A stretch of DNA of 64,000 bases from Aurantibacter_A sp039941195 (GTDB lineage: Bacteria > Bacteroidota > Bacteroidia > Flavobacteriales > Flavobacteriaceae): assembly GCF_039941195.1 (NCBI RefSeq), contig NZ_JBDVFA010000063.1, forward strand, positions 20,552 through 84,551. Reading direction: 5' to 3'. This document shows positions 9,534 to 17,537 of the stretch, piece after piece. Numbering within the stretch: position 1 is the first letter of the stretch; every line of letters begins with the position of its first letter. The position numbers were made by a program, and so were the translations under genes. The notes beneath the pieces are model-generated. The model had not been told where the DNA came from and searched no databases. It saw only the letters and a list, made by a program, of their open reading frames with translations.

Positions 9534-10772
9534 TTAAGCGTGCTGCTCTTCTAACTCGCTAATCTTTTTTGGTAAATCAAGCTCAAATCCTTCACTTTTA
9601 AAAAGCTTTATGGCTTTAAAATACTCAACATACATTCTTGTAATTTCTGTCATTGGCAACGAACATGCTGCCTTATAATTAGTTTTTCCTAATGCTATTC
9701 TATATGCGTCATTAGCCACTATTTTTTCAATAGCATCTGCTAATGATTCGGTACTTGTAGGATCAAAGAATTCACCCGTATAGCCTTCTTCCCGAACTAA
9801 TACACCAAGGTCACCTAAATCTGGTAATACAACGGCATTACCATAACTACCCGCTTGATGCAACACACCAGAACTACCCGTAGTTGAGGTATAAGGGAAA
9901 ACGGTAACTGCACTTTCTCCAAATAAACCAGGAACATCTTCTTCAGCTACATAACCGGTAAATCTAATTTGTGGCACATGATTGTATTTTTCCTTCATAG
10001 CATCTAAATAACCTGGGGTATTTGGACTATCAGTACCAGCTATTACAATTTCAATATCTTCAGAAGTTCTTGCTCTTATTATTTCAACCGCTTCTATTAA
10101 TATCTCTACTTTTTTATAAGTACCGAACTTACCAAAAGCCATAACTTGCTTAGGTCCTGATGGTAATTCATAACTAGGTTCTGGAGGCGTTTCAAAAGAA
10201 CCATGCGGAATTAGTGCAATATTTCTAGCTTTATATTTCGCCTCTAAAATAGTAACATACTTGCTTATTGTTACGGCTAAAATATCAGAAGCTAAAACAA
10301 ACCTAGTAAGCGTTGTTCCAATAAAATTATATGCTTTTTGTAGTAATTTGTTTTTAGTAAACCCAGCATTTTCTAAATCTACTTGTTCTAAAATATTATG
10401 AAGTAAAGAAATAGTTGGTATTCCTTTAAACTTACAGAACATAGGTAACATTAATCCTAAGGCTGCAGGAACCTTTTTATCACCAAACTTTAAAAATTGT
10501 AAATTAAATAAAACCGCATCTGGTTTGGTTCTAGATATAGTTTTGCTAACATTAATAAGGTTGGCATAACCATTAAATTTCCAACTTTGTTCTACAGTAA
10601 TTTTACATCCCTCTCCTTCAAAATCCAAATCTTTAGGTTCATCGGTATAGTCAGTAATTAATACTAATTCAGTTACATCCTCTTGTAATCTAAAATGCTT
10701 AACTAAATAATAAGCATATTCTGTTAAGGTAACTTTACTCGGTGGATAGGCCGTAACGATTGCTAATTTCAT
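9534..10772 (-). CDS. Glycosyltransferase, GT-B fold (GT4-like)
   Basis: ATG 10772 gives 412 residues beginning MKLAIVTAYPPSKVTLTEYA, the usual first strand of GT4 enzymes. A longer frame would run into the upstream flippase gene. The C-terminal Rossmann half starts with VMAFGKFGTYKKVEILIEA (~203), then IVIAGTDSP, RFTGYVAEEDVPGLF and GSSGVLHQAGSYGNAVVLP. The last block aligns with the E-x7-E region, but the second Glu appears to be replaced (LHQAG for LEAMA), which may change catalysis or sugar choice. No membrane segments are seen, so it is cytoplasmic. The stop-to-start gap after the flippase is 19 bases. The GT4 plus flippase pair resembles PelF/PelG and Wzx-type assembly pairs. Confidence 0.8.
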   Translation of the reverse strand: MKLAIVTAYPPSKVTLTEYAYYLVKHFRLQEDVTELVLITDYTDEPKDLDFEGEGCKITVEQSWKFNGYANLINVSKTISRTKPDAVLFNLQFLKFGDKKVPAALGLMLPMFCKFKGIPTISLLHNILEQVDLENAGFTKNKLLQKAYNFIGTTLTRFVLASDILAVTISKYVTILEAKYKARNIALIPHGSFETPPEPSYELPSGPKQVMAFGKFGTYKKVEILIEAVEIIRARTSEDIEIVIAGTDSPNTPGYLDAMKEKYNHVPQIRFTGYVAEEDVPGLFGESAVTVFPYTSTTGSSGVLHQAGSYGNAVVLPDLGDLGVLVREEGYTGEFFDPTSTESLADAIEKIVANDAYRIALGKTNYKAACSLPMTEITRMYVEYFKAIKLFKSEGFELDLPKKISELEEQHA

Positions 10773-10791
10773 TGGGGTAATGTTTATATGG

Positions 10792-12051
10792 TTAAATAGA
10801 TTTTTTTTGAAAATTGAACTTTGCATTCTTAAAAACAAAGAATAAAAGTTGTGCAACTAATAATAGTACCATTGCTAAAATTTGTACTTGAACTACTATT
10901 GCCAAACTACTATGGAAAATTATAATTAGTACAACCTGTGATAATCCCAGAATACCAGAAAGTATAACAGGTGCATATTGGTTTAATGATAGAAAATAGT
11001 ATGCGAAAATATTGGAGATTGCAAACAATGATGTTGCGAGCGCATATTGCCATAGTAGAGGTGCTACTGAAATATATGCGTCACCAAACATTAATGTTAT
11101 AATTGTTTCTGGAAACAAATAGCATGTAATAACTATTAATGATGATAAACCACCAATAAAGAAAACGTATCTAAAAAGTACAGGAGCTGTGGGTTCACCG
11201 TCTTTTTGTTTTTGCATTACTGTGGGCATAAGTAGCATTACAAACATCCATGCCACAAAATATACTACACGACCAATTAATGCTAACGATGAATAAAGTC
11301 CGGCATCAACAGAATTAAAAAAATGCTTAACTAAGAGTACATCACTATTATTGATTATAATTTGCGTTAGTTCATACCCTACGGTTAGTCCAATAAAAAT
11401 CCAGACTTGTTTGAGCTCATCACCAACTAATTGATTTTTTGAAAACAGGTCTATCGATTTTAAATCTGATGGTATTAAGCCAAATACAAAAGATATTCCA
11501 ATACCTAATGCAATCAAAATTCCTGGTTCAACTGGCAAAAACCATAAAAAAACAAAAGTCAAAAGTAGCCGACTCCACATTTCTGTTTGATAAGTACCTG
11601 CTAATTTGGTGAATTCTTGTTTCCCTTGAAATCTCCCCCTATTTACACTCATAACAAAATATAAGGGTATACCAATACCGAAAATTACGAACATCCAATG
11701 ATTTTGAGTATGGAAAAGACTTTGAAGTGATTTAGAAAAAAGGAGAATTATAATACCGGTAAAAAGACCAAAAATTACAGCATACTTGTAAATTGTATTT
11801 TTAAAAGCTGACCAACTATCACCAGAAAAAAGAACAGCAAATTTTGTTGTAGCCAATTGAAAAGTCATTCCTACAAAAGATAGCACTAACAAAAGCGTAA
11901 CAAGCAAAGCAGCATCAGCAAAAGCCTCTGGACCCAATAAACGACCTAATAAAAGATTATATAGGTAATTGCCCCCATTAACAATGAGAGCACTACCCAT
12001 AAATAACTTTTCGGGAGAAACCTTTTTTAATACAAGTTTAAACGCGGTCAT
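10792..12051 (-). CDS. MOP/MATE-superfamily polysaccharide flippase-like membrane protein
   Basis: This 419-residue protein has about 12-14 hydrophobic segments over its whole length. The opening LFMGSALIVNGGNYLYNLLLGRLLGPEAF carries the N-G-x-N-x-L-x-x-L-L-G-R-x-L-G-P motif of Wzx/PST-type oligosaccharide flippases. The conserved ELTQIIINNSDVLLVKHFF helix with its N-x-S-D begins the second half. Members move lipid-linked sugars, or in Pel-type systems support polymer export (PelG). It overlaps the STAS gene by 14 bases and precedes the GT4 gene, indicating one operon. The direction and substrate are inferred from family and context. Confidence 0.8.
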   Translation of the reverse strand: MTAFKLVLKKVSPEKLFMGSALIVNGGNYLYNLLLGRLLGPEAFADAALLVTLLLVLSFVGMTFQLATTKFAVLFSGDSWSAFKNTIYKYAVIFGLFTGIIILLFSKSLQSLFHTQNHWMFVIFGIGIPLYFVMSVNRGRFQGKQEFTKLAGTYQTEMWSRLLLTFVFLWFLPVEPGILIALGIGISFVFGLIPSDLKSIDLFSKNQLVGDELKQVWIFIGLTVGYELTQIIINNSDVLLVKHFFNSVDAGLYSSLALIGRVVYFVAWMFVMLLMPTVMQKQKDGEPTAPVLFRYVFFIGGLSSLIVITCYLFPETIITLMFGDAYISVAPLLWQYALATSLFAISNIFAYYFLSLNQYAPVILSGILGLSQVVLIIIFHSSLAIVVQVQILAMVLLLVAQLLFFVFKNAKFNFQKKSI

Positions 12052-12340
12052 TACATAATATATATGAGGTTTTCGTTTGCTTCATAACTCCGGCAATGTG
12101 TTGATTTTGCTTTCCAATTATTTGAATACCCTTTCTATTTTGAATGTATTCTAAATACAATTGTTCCATGGTTATTGCGCAACTTTCTTCTAGAACTGTT
12201 ACATTCTCAAGATTTAATATGACGTTATCAAATTCATTTAAAAAATTATCAAGATGATCTTTTAAGATTAATGTATTCTCGGAAGTAAGCTCCCCTAATA
12301 CTTCTAACATTTGGTTATTCATTTTTACTTGTAACGCCAT
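12038..12340 (-). CDS. Small STAS-domain protein (anti-anti-sigma-factor-like)
   Basis: The 100 residues span one STAS domain: strand LEVLGELTSENTLILKDHLDNF, then NVILNLENVTVLEESCAI, then GIQIIGKQNQHIAGVMK. In SpoIIAA-type proteins the loop D-S-S-G holds the phosphorylated Ser. Here the loop reads E-E-S-C-A, leaving one candidate Ser (S53). The 3' end overlaps the flippase start by 14 bases, so translation is probably coupled. STAS proteins act through partner-switching with a kinase or sigma factor, but no SpoIIAB-like kinase is seen in the window. I infer a local regulator or scaffold for the flippase/glycosyltransferase complex. Confidence 0.8.
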   Translation of the reverse strand: MALQVKMNNQMLEVLGELTSENTLILKDHLDNFLNEFDNVILNLENVTVLEESCAITMEQLYLEYIQNRKGIQIIGKQNQHIAGVMKQTKTSYILCNDRV

Positions 12341-12457
12341 ATTTATTAAGTTTAGATTAAGAGGTTAGTTAGGTATTCGTTGCAATTATAGCAGTACATC
12401 CTAAAGACCTTTATTCTTCCAGGATTACTGTGAGCCCTATATTTTGCTTATAAATTA

Positions 12458-13597
12458 TTATCTGTATGAAATGGCAATTTTAGCCAACTGTCCAACAATT
12501 TTTACGGAATCTTTCATAGATAGTTTAGAACCATCGGCATGAATCCAACGTTTTAAAGGTTGTTCACATATTAACTGTTGCACTTTTGCCTTACCATAAT
12601 GTTTACGCATTCGCATAAATATCTCCACATCGAAAATCCATTTGGTAATAAAAGGTTTTGTGAAAAGCATTGGAATTATATCGCGCTCCATAATTTTCGC
12701 GCCACATTGCGTATCATTAAAAGGCATTTTTAGGATAGATCGTATGATTAAGTTAATGGTCATACTTATAATCTTACGGGCCGACTCCTTTGTAATATCA
12801 GCACCCATTCTACTCATTCTAGAACCACTTACAATCTTGTAATTAGATTCATCCAAAGTTTTAACTAAATCATCAAAATCTCTAAAATCTGTAGATAAAT
12901 CTGCATCTAAGAAACCTAGGTAGTCATATTGTTCATCTTTAAAAAGATGTAGCATTCCTTGTCTAACTGCTTCCGCTTTACCACCATTTTTTTCACAGTT
13001 GTAAACGCTTATATTATTTTCGTTTCCTTGTCTAAGTTCTTCTAAAACTTTTAAAGTATTATCGGTAGAGCCATCATTTACGAAGCACAGGTGATAACCT
13101 AAATTTCTGTTTGCAAAATCCTTAAAATCATCACCAGACAAACGTTCTTCTTCATTATAACAAGGAATAACAACGCCTACAACGTTTTTTTGCAACATTT
13201 GAGTATCGCTAGAGCTTTCAATACTATTATCAGTCTCTGGAACACCAATAAGTCTTTTAATTCTTGCCGCCATTTCATCAAGGCTAACAGGCTTTTTCAT
13301 ATAATCATCGATGCCTAAATCAAACCCATCCATAATTATTTTCTCATCAGTATTACCCGACATTACAAGAATTGGAGTCTTTTTATCTTCATTGGTGCGA
13401 ATATGTTTTACGACGTCTAGTCCAGACATATCACCCATATTTATATCTACAAGTACCAAATCTGGTTTAAAAGAATCAAAAATTTGAATACCAGCTTCAC
13501 CAGAACTAGCGGTCTCTACAGTATAACCTAATTCTTTAAGTCTTTTATCTACAGAAAGTAGAATTAACTCTTGGTCGTCAATAGTTAGAATTTTCAT
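12458..13597 (-). CDS. Response-regulator receiver domain fused to GT2 glycosyltransferase
   Basis: Residues 1-~118 are a complete receiver: acidic pair D7/D8, phospho-acceptor D51 (LVDINM), switch Ser80 (MSGNTDE) and Lys102 (KKPVS). After a Ser-rich linker (~121-137), a GT2 domain starts at VGVVIPCYNEEERL (139-153), with VNDGSTDNT (173-181), DxD at D231/D233 (FLDADLS) and the late WIFDVEIFMR and RWIHADGSKLS blocks of dolichyl-phosphate-glucosyltransferase-like (ALG5/DPM1-type) enzymes. No membrane segment follows. All receiver residues needed for phosphorylation are intact, so the glycosyltransferase is probably a direct phosphorelay output. It leads the minus-strand group (STAS, flippase, GT4), 117 bases upstream of the STAS gene. 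There is a divergent 490-base gap to the exporter gene. Confidence 0.92.
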   Translation of the reverse strand: MKILTIDDQELILLSVDKRLKELGYTVETASSGEAGIQIFDSFKPDLVLVDINMGDMSGLDVVKHIRTNEDKKTPILVMSGNTDEKIIMDGFDLGIDDYMKKPVSLDEMAARIKRLIGVPETDNSIESSSDTQMLQKNVVGVVIPCYNEEERLSGDDFKDFANRNLGYHLCFVNDGSTDNTLKVLEELRQGNENNISVYNCEKNGGKAEAVRQGMLHLFKDEQYDYLGFLDADLSTDFRDFDDLVKTLDESNYKIVSGSRMSRMGADITKESARKIISMTINLIIRSILKMPFNDTQCGAKIMERDIIPMLFTKPFITKWIFDVEIFMRMRKHYGKAKVQQLICEQPLKRWIHADGSKLSMKDSVKIVGQLAKIAISYR

Positions 13598-13728
13598 AGG
13601 TTAAGTTTTTAGTAACTATATTATTGTGAGCATCGCTCTTGTGATTTTTAGTTGTAATAAATTTGGAAATGAAATACACGAAAAACTCTTGAATAATAAA
13701 GTGTAAGTATATTCTTACTTATAACGTA

Positions 13729-13881
13729 ATGGGAAGTAATTATTGTTGTAATGCAGATATATTCGATGAAATACAGTTATCTACTCATAAATTAAAAAAG
13801 TTGTCTGGGCAATTACCTCTTTTTACAGAAAATAATCACCCATTAACAACAACTCGGGGGAACCTCTCTTACCAAAAGTAG
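13729..13881 (+). CDS. Possible 50-residue small ORF (uncertain)
   Basis: ATG 13729 opens a 50-codon frame to TAG 13879-13881. The peptide begins MGSNYCCNADIFDEIQ and ends GNLSYQK; it is hydrophilic with a Cys-Cys pair and has no membrane segment or known motif. Internal codons are not obviously biased. Chance ORFs of this size are common in such DNA, so this may be leader sequence for the exporter gene instead. Confidence 0.2.
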   Translation: MGSNYCCNADIFDEIQLSTHKLKKLSGQLPLFTENNHPLTTTRGNLSYQK

Positions 13882-13898
13882 TAGGCAAGTACTATTTT
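13874..13898. repeat. Bulged inverted repeat in leader region
   Basis: AAAAGTAGTA (13874-13883) and TACTATTTT (13890-13898) pair around the six-base loop GGCAAG with one bulged G. No long T run follows beyond TTTT. It may be an attenuator, an operator or a fortuitous structure upstream of the exporter gene. Confidence 0.35.
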
Positions 13899-14087
13899 AA
13901 AACACAAATATCTGATAGAAAACTCCATTTTAGTGACGCTTGTCGTTCGCTTGCAAATAGCTATAGTTGAACAGACCTTTACCTGCGATTAGAGCCATAA
14001 ATACCAAATACTTAATCCAATGCCACTGGAGACTAATAAATAGTAACAATTGACGTTATGTATTTGTAGTAAAAATCTCACTTATTT

Positions 14088-16154
14088 ATGATTCGTTTTT
14101 ATTTCTTTCTTATTGCAATGTTCATATTCGTACAATCGAATGCTCAGAATGCTATGCAAGAAGGCTTTTCACTCCTTGAAAAAGGTGATTTTGAGCAGGC
14201 GGAATCGTTCTTTTTCGATTACCTCAAAACTGATGCTGAAAACAAAACAGCTAAACTTTGTTATGGCCGTGCCGTAGGTCTTAGTGGGGAACCTGAAAAA
14301 GCAACCAAGTTATTTGCAGAATTATTAGAGTCTTACCCAAATGATTTTGAGGTAGCTATTAACTATAATGAATCTTTTTTATGGGCTAAAAAGTATGCTG
14401 AGGCTAAACCGTTATATGCGCAAATGGTAAAAGAAAACCCAGATAAGTTTGCGGCCGTATTGGGTTACGCTAATACCTTAAGCAATTTAAAAGAATACAA
14501 GGCGGCACTACAGGTTGTTGAAGATGCTTTAAAGCTGGATCCTGAAAATGACAATGCAAAAGTCTCTCGTAAATTTATGCGTTTAGGGTTTGCTAATGAA
14601 TATGTGAATAAGCAACAATACGCTAAAGCGGAAACTATATTAAAAGAAATTTTTATTGATTTTCCTGAAGACAAAGATGCGCTATTAAATTTAGCTAATT
14701 TATACCTTATAGTAAAGAATGTTAAAGGTGCAAAAAACATGTACAAACGTTACGCTACATCTCCAAAAGATTCGATAACAGCATTAAACGGTATTGCTTT
14801 AGCCGAACACATTGGTGAAGATGATAAAATAGCGCTAAAAGTTGCCGAAACATCAAAATTAAAGGTCTCAAAATTAAAGGATACCGAACTTACTGAACGC
14901 ACCTATGACAGGTATATTCAAGCACTAATATGGAATAGTAAATTTATTTCTGCAAGGCAAAAAGTTGATAGTCTCGAAGCCATTCACCCTAATAGAAATT
15001 GGTTACATGCCCTAAGAGCTACCTTAGGACTATACACAGGCGATTCTAAAATAAGTGTAAAAAGCTACAATAGTATCTTAAAGAATGATAGTGCTTCTTT
15101 TGATGGAAATTTAGGGAAGGCAAATGCCTTATTTGCAGCAGACCGAATAATGCCAGCCTATAAGTCTGCTTATAATACCCTTAAGTTTTATGACAATCAA
15201 AAAGATGCCTTGGGGTTTATTGAGAAACTGAATCTAATGCACACACCTACGGTGGAGGAACATGTGGCATATACATTTGACAATGGTAAAAATTCAGCCT
15301 TCTTTACTAATACAACTGTCGAAGTACCTTTCTCAACAAAATTTAGAACAACCTTGTCATACTTCTATCGTACAACTGAGAATAGTATATCAGGAAATAA
15401 AGCAAATTCCCATGTGTTGTTGGCAGGATTACAATATAAAATGATACCGAAAACTACATTAAAAGCAGTATTAGGTTTGAATAAATCTAGTTTTACGACA
15501 GATTCATATACGCAGCCGGTACTCGATGTGAAATTAATGATGCAGCCTTTTAAATTACAAAACTTATCACTGGGCTATCAAAGAGAGGTTCAAAACTTTA
15601 ATGCTGACTTAATTGAACGCGAAATTGTACAACACCACTATGGGCTTACCTACAATTTAGGTACCAATGTAAATTTTGGTTGGTTCACACAATTAATGCA
15701 TACGCAGCAAAGTGATGATAACGTGCGTAACTTACTATTTACATCATTGTATTATACATTATCAAAAAAACCGGCTTTAAAAATGGGTCTTAACTATCAA
15801 TATATAACTTTTAAAGATCAGGTGCCTACCATCTATTTTAGTCCTGAAATATATCAGGCATTTGAAATTTTTGCTGATATAAGAGGTGAAATTAGTGAAA
15901 AGACAACCTATATGGCTAGTGCTGCAACGGGTATGCAAAAGGTTGAAGAAGATCCATATACTGCTATCTTTAGAGCAGAGGTGGCATTAAAACATCAATA
16001 TTCTAAACGCTTAAGCGGCAGTATTTATGGAAAATATAGTAACATAGCGTCTGCAACTGCTGCTGGTTTTGAATTTACCGAAATCGGTCTTAAAGTCAAA
16101 TGGTTATTTCTTAAAAAGCCATTATTTTATGAGAAGATTCAAAAGCTTAAATAA
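14088..16154 (+). CDS. TPR-repeat outer-membrane beta-barrel exporter (PgaA/BcsC/PelB-like)
   Basis: This 688-residue protein has a signal peptide (1-~19, ending SNAQ). Residues ~20-380 are tandem TPR helices (for example ALQVVEDALKLDPEND, AETILKEIFIDFPEDKDAL). From ~395 to the end are alternating amphipathic strands of an outer-membrane barrel (TTVEVPFSTKFRTTLSYFYR ... GLKVKWLFLKK). This TPR-plus-barrel arrangement is shared by exporters of cellulose (BcsC), PNAG (PgaA), alginate (AlgK/AlgE) and Pel (PelB). The gene is divergent from the receiver-GT2 gene and convergent with the phosphorelay operon. It is the only outer-membrane pore candidate in the locus, so export of the polymer made by the neighbouring glycosyltransferases is the natural inference. 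Confidence 0.8.
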   Translation: MIRFYFFLIAMFIFVQSNAQNAMQEGFSLLEKGDFEQAESFFFDYLKTDAENKTAKLCYGRAVGLSGEPEKATKLFAELLESYPNDFEVAINYNESFLWAKKYAEAKPLYAQMVKENPDKFAAVLGYANTLSNLKEYKAALQVVEDALKLDPENDNAKVSRKFMRLGFANEYVNKQQYAKAETILKEIFIDFPEDKDALLNLANLYLIVKNVKGAKNMYKRYATSPKDSITALNGIALAEHIGEDDKIALKVAETSKLKVSKLKDTELTERTYDRYIQALIWNSKFISARQKVDSLEAIHPNRNWLHALRATLGLYTGDSKISVKSYNSILKNDSASFDGNLGKANALFAADRIMPAYKSAYNTLKFYDNQKDALGFIEKLNLMHTPTVEEHVAYTFDNGKNSAFFTNTTVEVPFSTKFRTTLSYFYRTTENSISGNKANSHVLLAGLQYKMIPKTTLKAVLGLNKSSFTTDSYTQPVLDVKLMMQPFKLQNLSLGYQREVQNFNADLIEREIVQHHYGLTYNLGTNVNFGWFTQLMHTQQSDDNVRNLLFTSLYYTLSKKPALKMGLNYQYITFKDQVPTIYFSPEIYQAFEIFADIRGEISEKTTYMASAATGMQKVEEDPYTAIFRAEVALKHQYSKRLSGSIYGKYSNIASATAAGFEFTEIGLKVKWLFLKKPLFYEKIQKLK

Positions 16155-16502
16155 TTAGTTTTTTAATAGTCATATTTAGAATATTAGTAGATTTTCTATT
16201 AAAATAAAAAACAACCATATTCAACATATGGTCGTTTTTGTAATTATATTTTCCCCGAGCCCAAAAATACAAGGGAAAATTATGGGGTTTGAGCCCATTT
16301 ATAATGTCTTAAATTTTACAACATCTCTGCCATTTATAATGCTTTTAAAGTAAGTACATGTAGGAAAGTTCTAATTATGTATCGATTTAAGGTTAAACTT
16401 TTGTATACCTCAAATTTATAATAGAATAACATTTTAAATGACATGCAATAGACCAGTAAACAATTACTGTAGCCGAATGGTAACGAATTAAGGAAAAGTG
16501 AT
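16155..16502. other. 348-base convergent intergenic region
   Basis: Between the exporter gene and the 3' end of the phosphorelay operon I see one terminator hairpin (16207-16239) and then A/T-rich sequence with a repeated GAGCCCA 7-mer (near 16257 and 16292). No gene or RNA is recognised. Confidence 0.5.
16207..16240. terminator. Bidirectional-looking Rho-independent terminator
   Basis: AAAAACAACCATAT (16207-16220) pairs with ATATGGTCGTTTTT (16226-16239) over a five-base loop with one mismatch. A and T runs on both sides let it work on either strand; it is 53 bases after the exporter stop codon. Confidence 0.75.
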
Positions 16503-17213
16503 TTAAAGTAAATTTAATCGCCGCATAAGTTCTGGACGATTGGATCGACTTATAGGGATAACATTCTTTTCAATTAACACACTATTATCTTCAATATCGA
16601 TAATTTTATTGAAATTGATAATAAACGATCTATGAATTTGGAAAAAGATATTTTCCGGTAATTTATCCTTTATATTTTTTAAGGTGGTATGCACACGAAA
16701 GTTCTTTTTTTCTGTTTTAACTTCAATGTAATCTCCTTGTGCTTCTACAACCAAAATGTCGTTATAATTAAGTTTAATTAATCGACGATCAATATTTATA
16801 TATAAATCTTCATTTACATCAGAATTTTTTTCCTCAAGTTTTGGAGCGGTGGATTTTTTTGTTTCTTCTTTCTTAAGTTTCAAAATACATTTTTCAAAAC
16901 GGTCAAAAGTTATTGGCTTCAAAAGATAATCAACAATTGCTTCATATTCATATGAGGCAATTGCAAAATTCGTATCTGAAGTAGTTAAAACTATTTTAGG
17001 CGGATTTTTAAGTGTCTGTACTAAATCTATACCACTAAAGCCTGGCATGTGAATGTCCAAGAAAATGATATCTATATTTTGATGATTTAAAAATTTAATA
17101 GCCTCGATTGCATTATCAAACTCCTGAATTACATCTAATTCGGGTACTTTGGAACAAAGTTGACTGACTACAGCTCTTGCCGCAGCCTCATCATCAATGA
17201 TTATACAATTCAT
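16503..17213 (-). CDS. LytTR-family response regulator
   Basis: This 236-residue protein has a receiver with D7/D8, phospho-acceptor D53 (IFLDIHMPG), a switch Thr in KIVLTTSD, and Lys in LLKPITFD. A Lys/Glu-rich linker leads to a LytTR DNA-binding domain from ~130 (INIDRRLIKLNYNDILVVEAQGDYI ... FFQIHRSFIINFNKI). It is the last gene of a seven-gene operon, two bases after the Hpt gene. LytTR regulators bind paired 9-bp direct repeats about 21 bp apart. Such a pair lies upstream of the first gene of this operon (22404-22433), so autoregulation is likely. In Bacteroidota these regulators are often paired with LytS-type kinases; here the partner appears to be an Hpt relay. Confidence 0.93.
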   Translation of the reverse strand: MNCIIIDDEAAARAVVSQLCSKVPELDVIQEFDNAIEAIKFLNHQNIDIIFLDIHMPGFSGIDLVQTLKNPPKIVLTTSDTNFAIASYEYEAIVDYLLKPITFDRFEKCILKLKKEETKKSTAPKLEEKNSDVNEDLYINIDRRLIKLNYNDILVVEAQGDYIEVKTEKKNFRVHTTLKNIKDKLPENIFFQIHRSFIINFNKIIDIEDNSVLIEKNVIPISRSNRPELMRRLNLL

Positions 17214-17215
17214 AA

Positions 17216-17533
17216 TTAAATAGTTTTTAAGTAATCTTCTATTTTATCTAGTATTTTAACAAACTCATTTTTAAGTCTGTCATTTCCTAAACGAAGTTCT
17301 TCCTCGAAAATTACAGCTAAACGATAACTTTCTTCAAGTCCAAGGATATTAAACTTATGTTTTAATTTATGAACATTTTGCGAACCTGCTTCGGTTCTAT
17401 TGTTATTTATATTATTCAAATATTCCAATTTCTCCTCAGGAAATTCCATTTTTAAAATTTCAATAAATTTGTTTTTAAATGGCTCGTCATTACCTGCAAG
17501 TTCATTAATATAATTAATATTCGGGGTTTCCAT
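17216..17533 (-). CDS. Histidine phosphotransfer (Hpt) protein
   Basis: A stand-alone 105-residue helical protein. The Hpt signature appears as VHKLKHKFNILGL with the phospho-acceptor H55 and the following Lys58; the usual Gly after HxLK is His59, a common variant in this phylum. It would receive phosphate from a receiver and pass it to another. In this operon the two kinases lack receivers of their own, so the Hpt probably mediates between single-domain or fused receivers (21938-22339, 12458-13597, 16503-17213). It lies two bases upstream of the LytTR gene and four bases downstream of a kinase gene. Confidence 0.9.
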   Translation of the reverse strand: METPNINYINELAGNDEPFKNKFIEILKMEFPEEKLEYLNNINNNRTEAGSQNVHKLKHKFNILGLEESYRLAVIFEEELRLGNDRLKNEFVKILDKIEDYLKTI

Positions 17534-17537
17534 ATTT

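Larger units (their letters stand above)
13598..14087. other. 490-base divergent intergenic region between receiver-GT2 and TPR-barrel exporter
   Basis: This is the largest non-coding gap of the exopolysaccharide locus and must contain the divergent promoters. It holds a 50-codon ORF of uncertain status (13729-13881), a bulged inverted repeat (13874-13898), and two GTT-cored 9-mers 21 bases apart (13943-13951 and 13964-13972) that weakly resemble a LytTR-type site. No RNA family is recognised. Confidence 0.5.

Noticed and set aside
13874..13898. c-di-GMP (GEMM-type) riboswitch before the exporter gene
   Set aside because: The bulged hairpin lacks the conserved GEMM bases and the second stem; it is listed only as a repeat.
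16240..16502. Possible small RNA or riboswitch after the exporter gene
   Set aside because: The repeated GAGCCCA words do not form a stable conserved fold that I recognise, and the position is between convergent genes.
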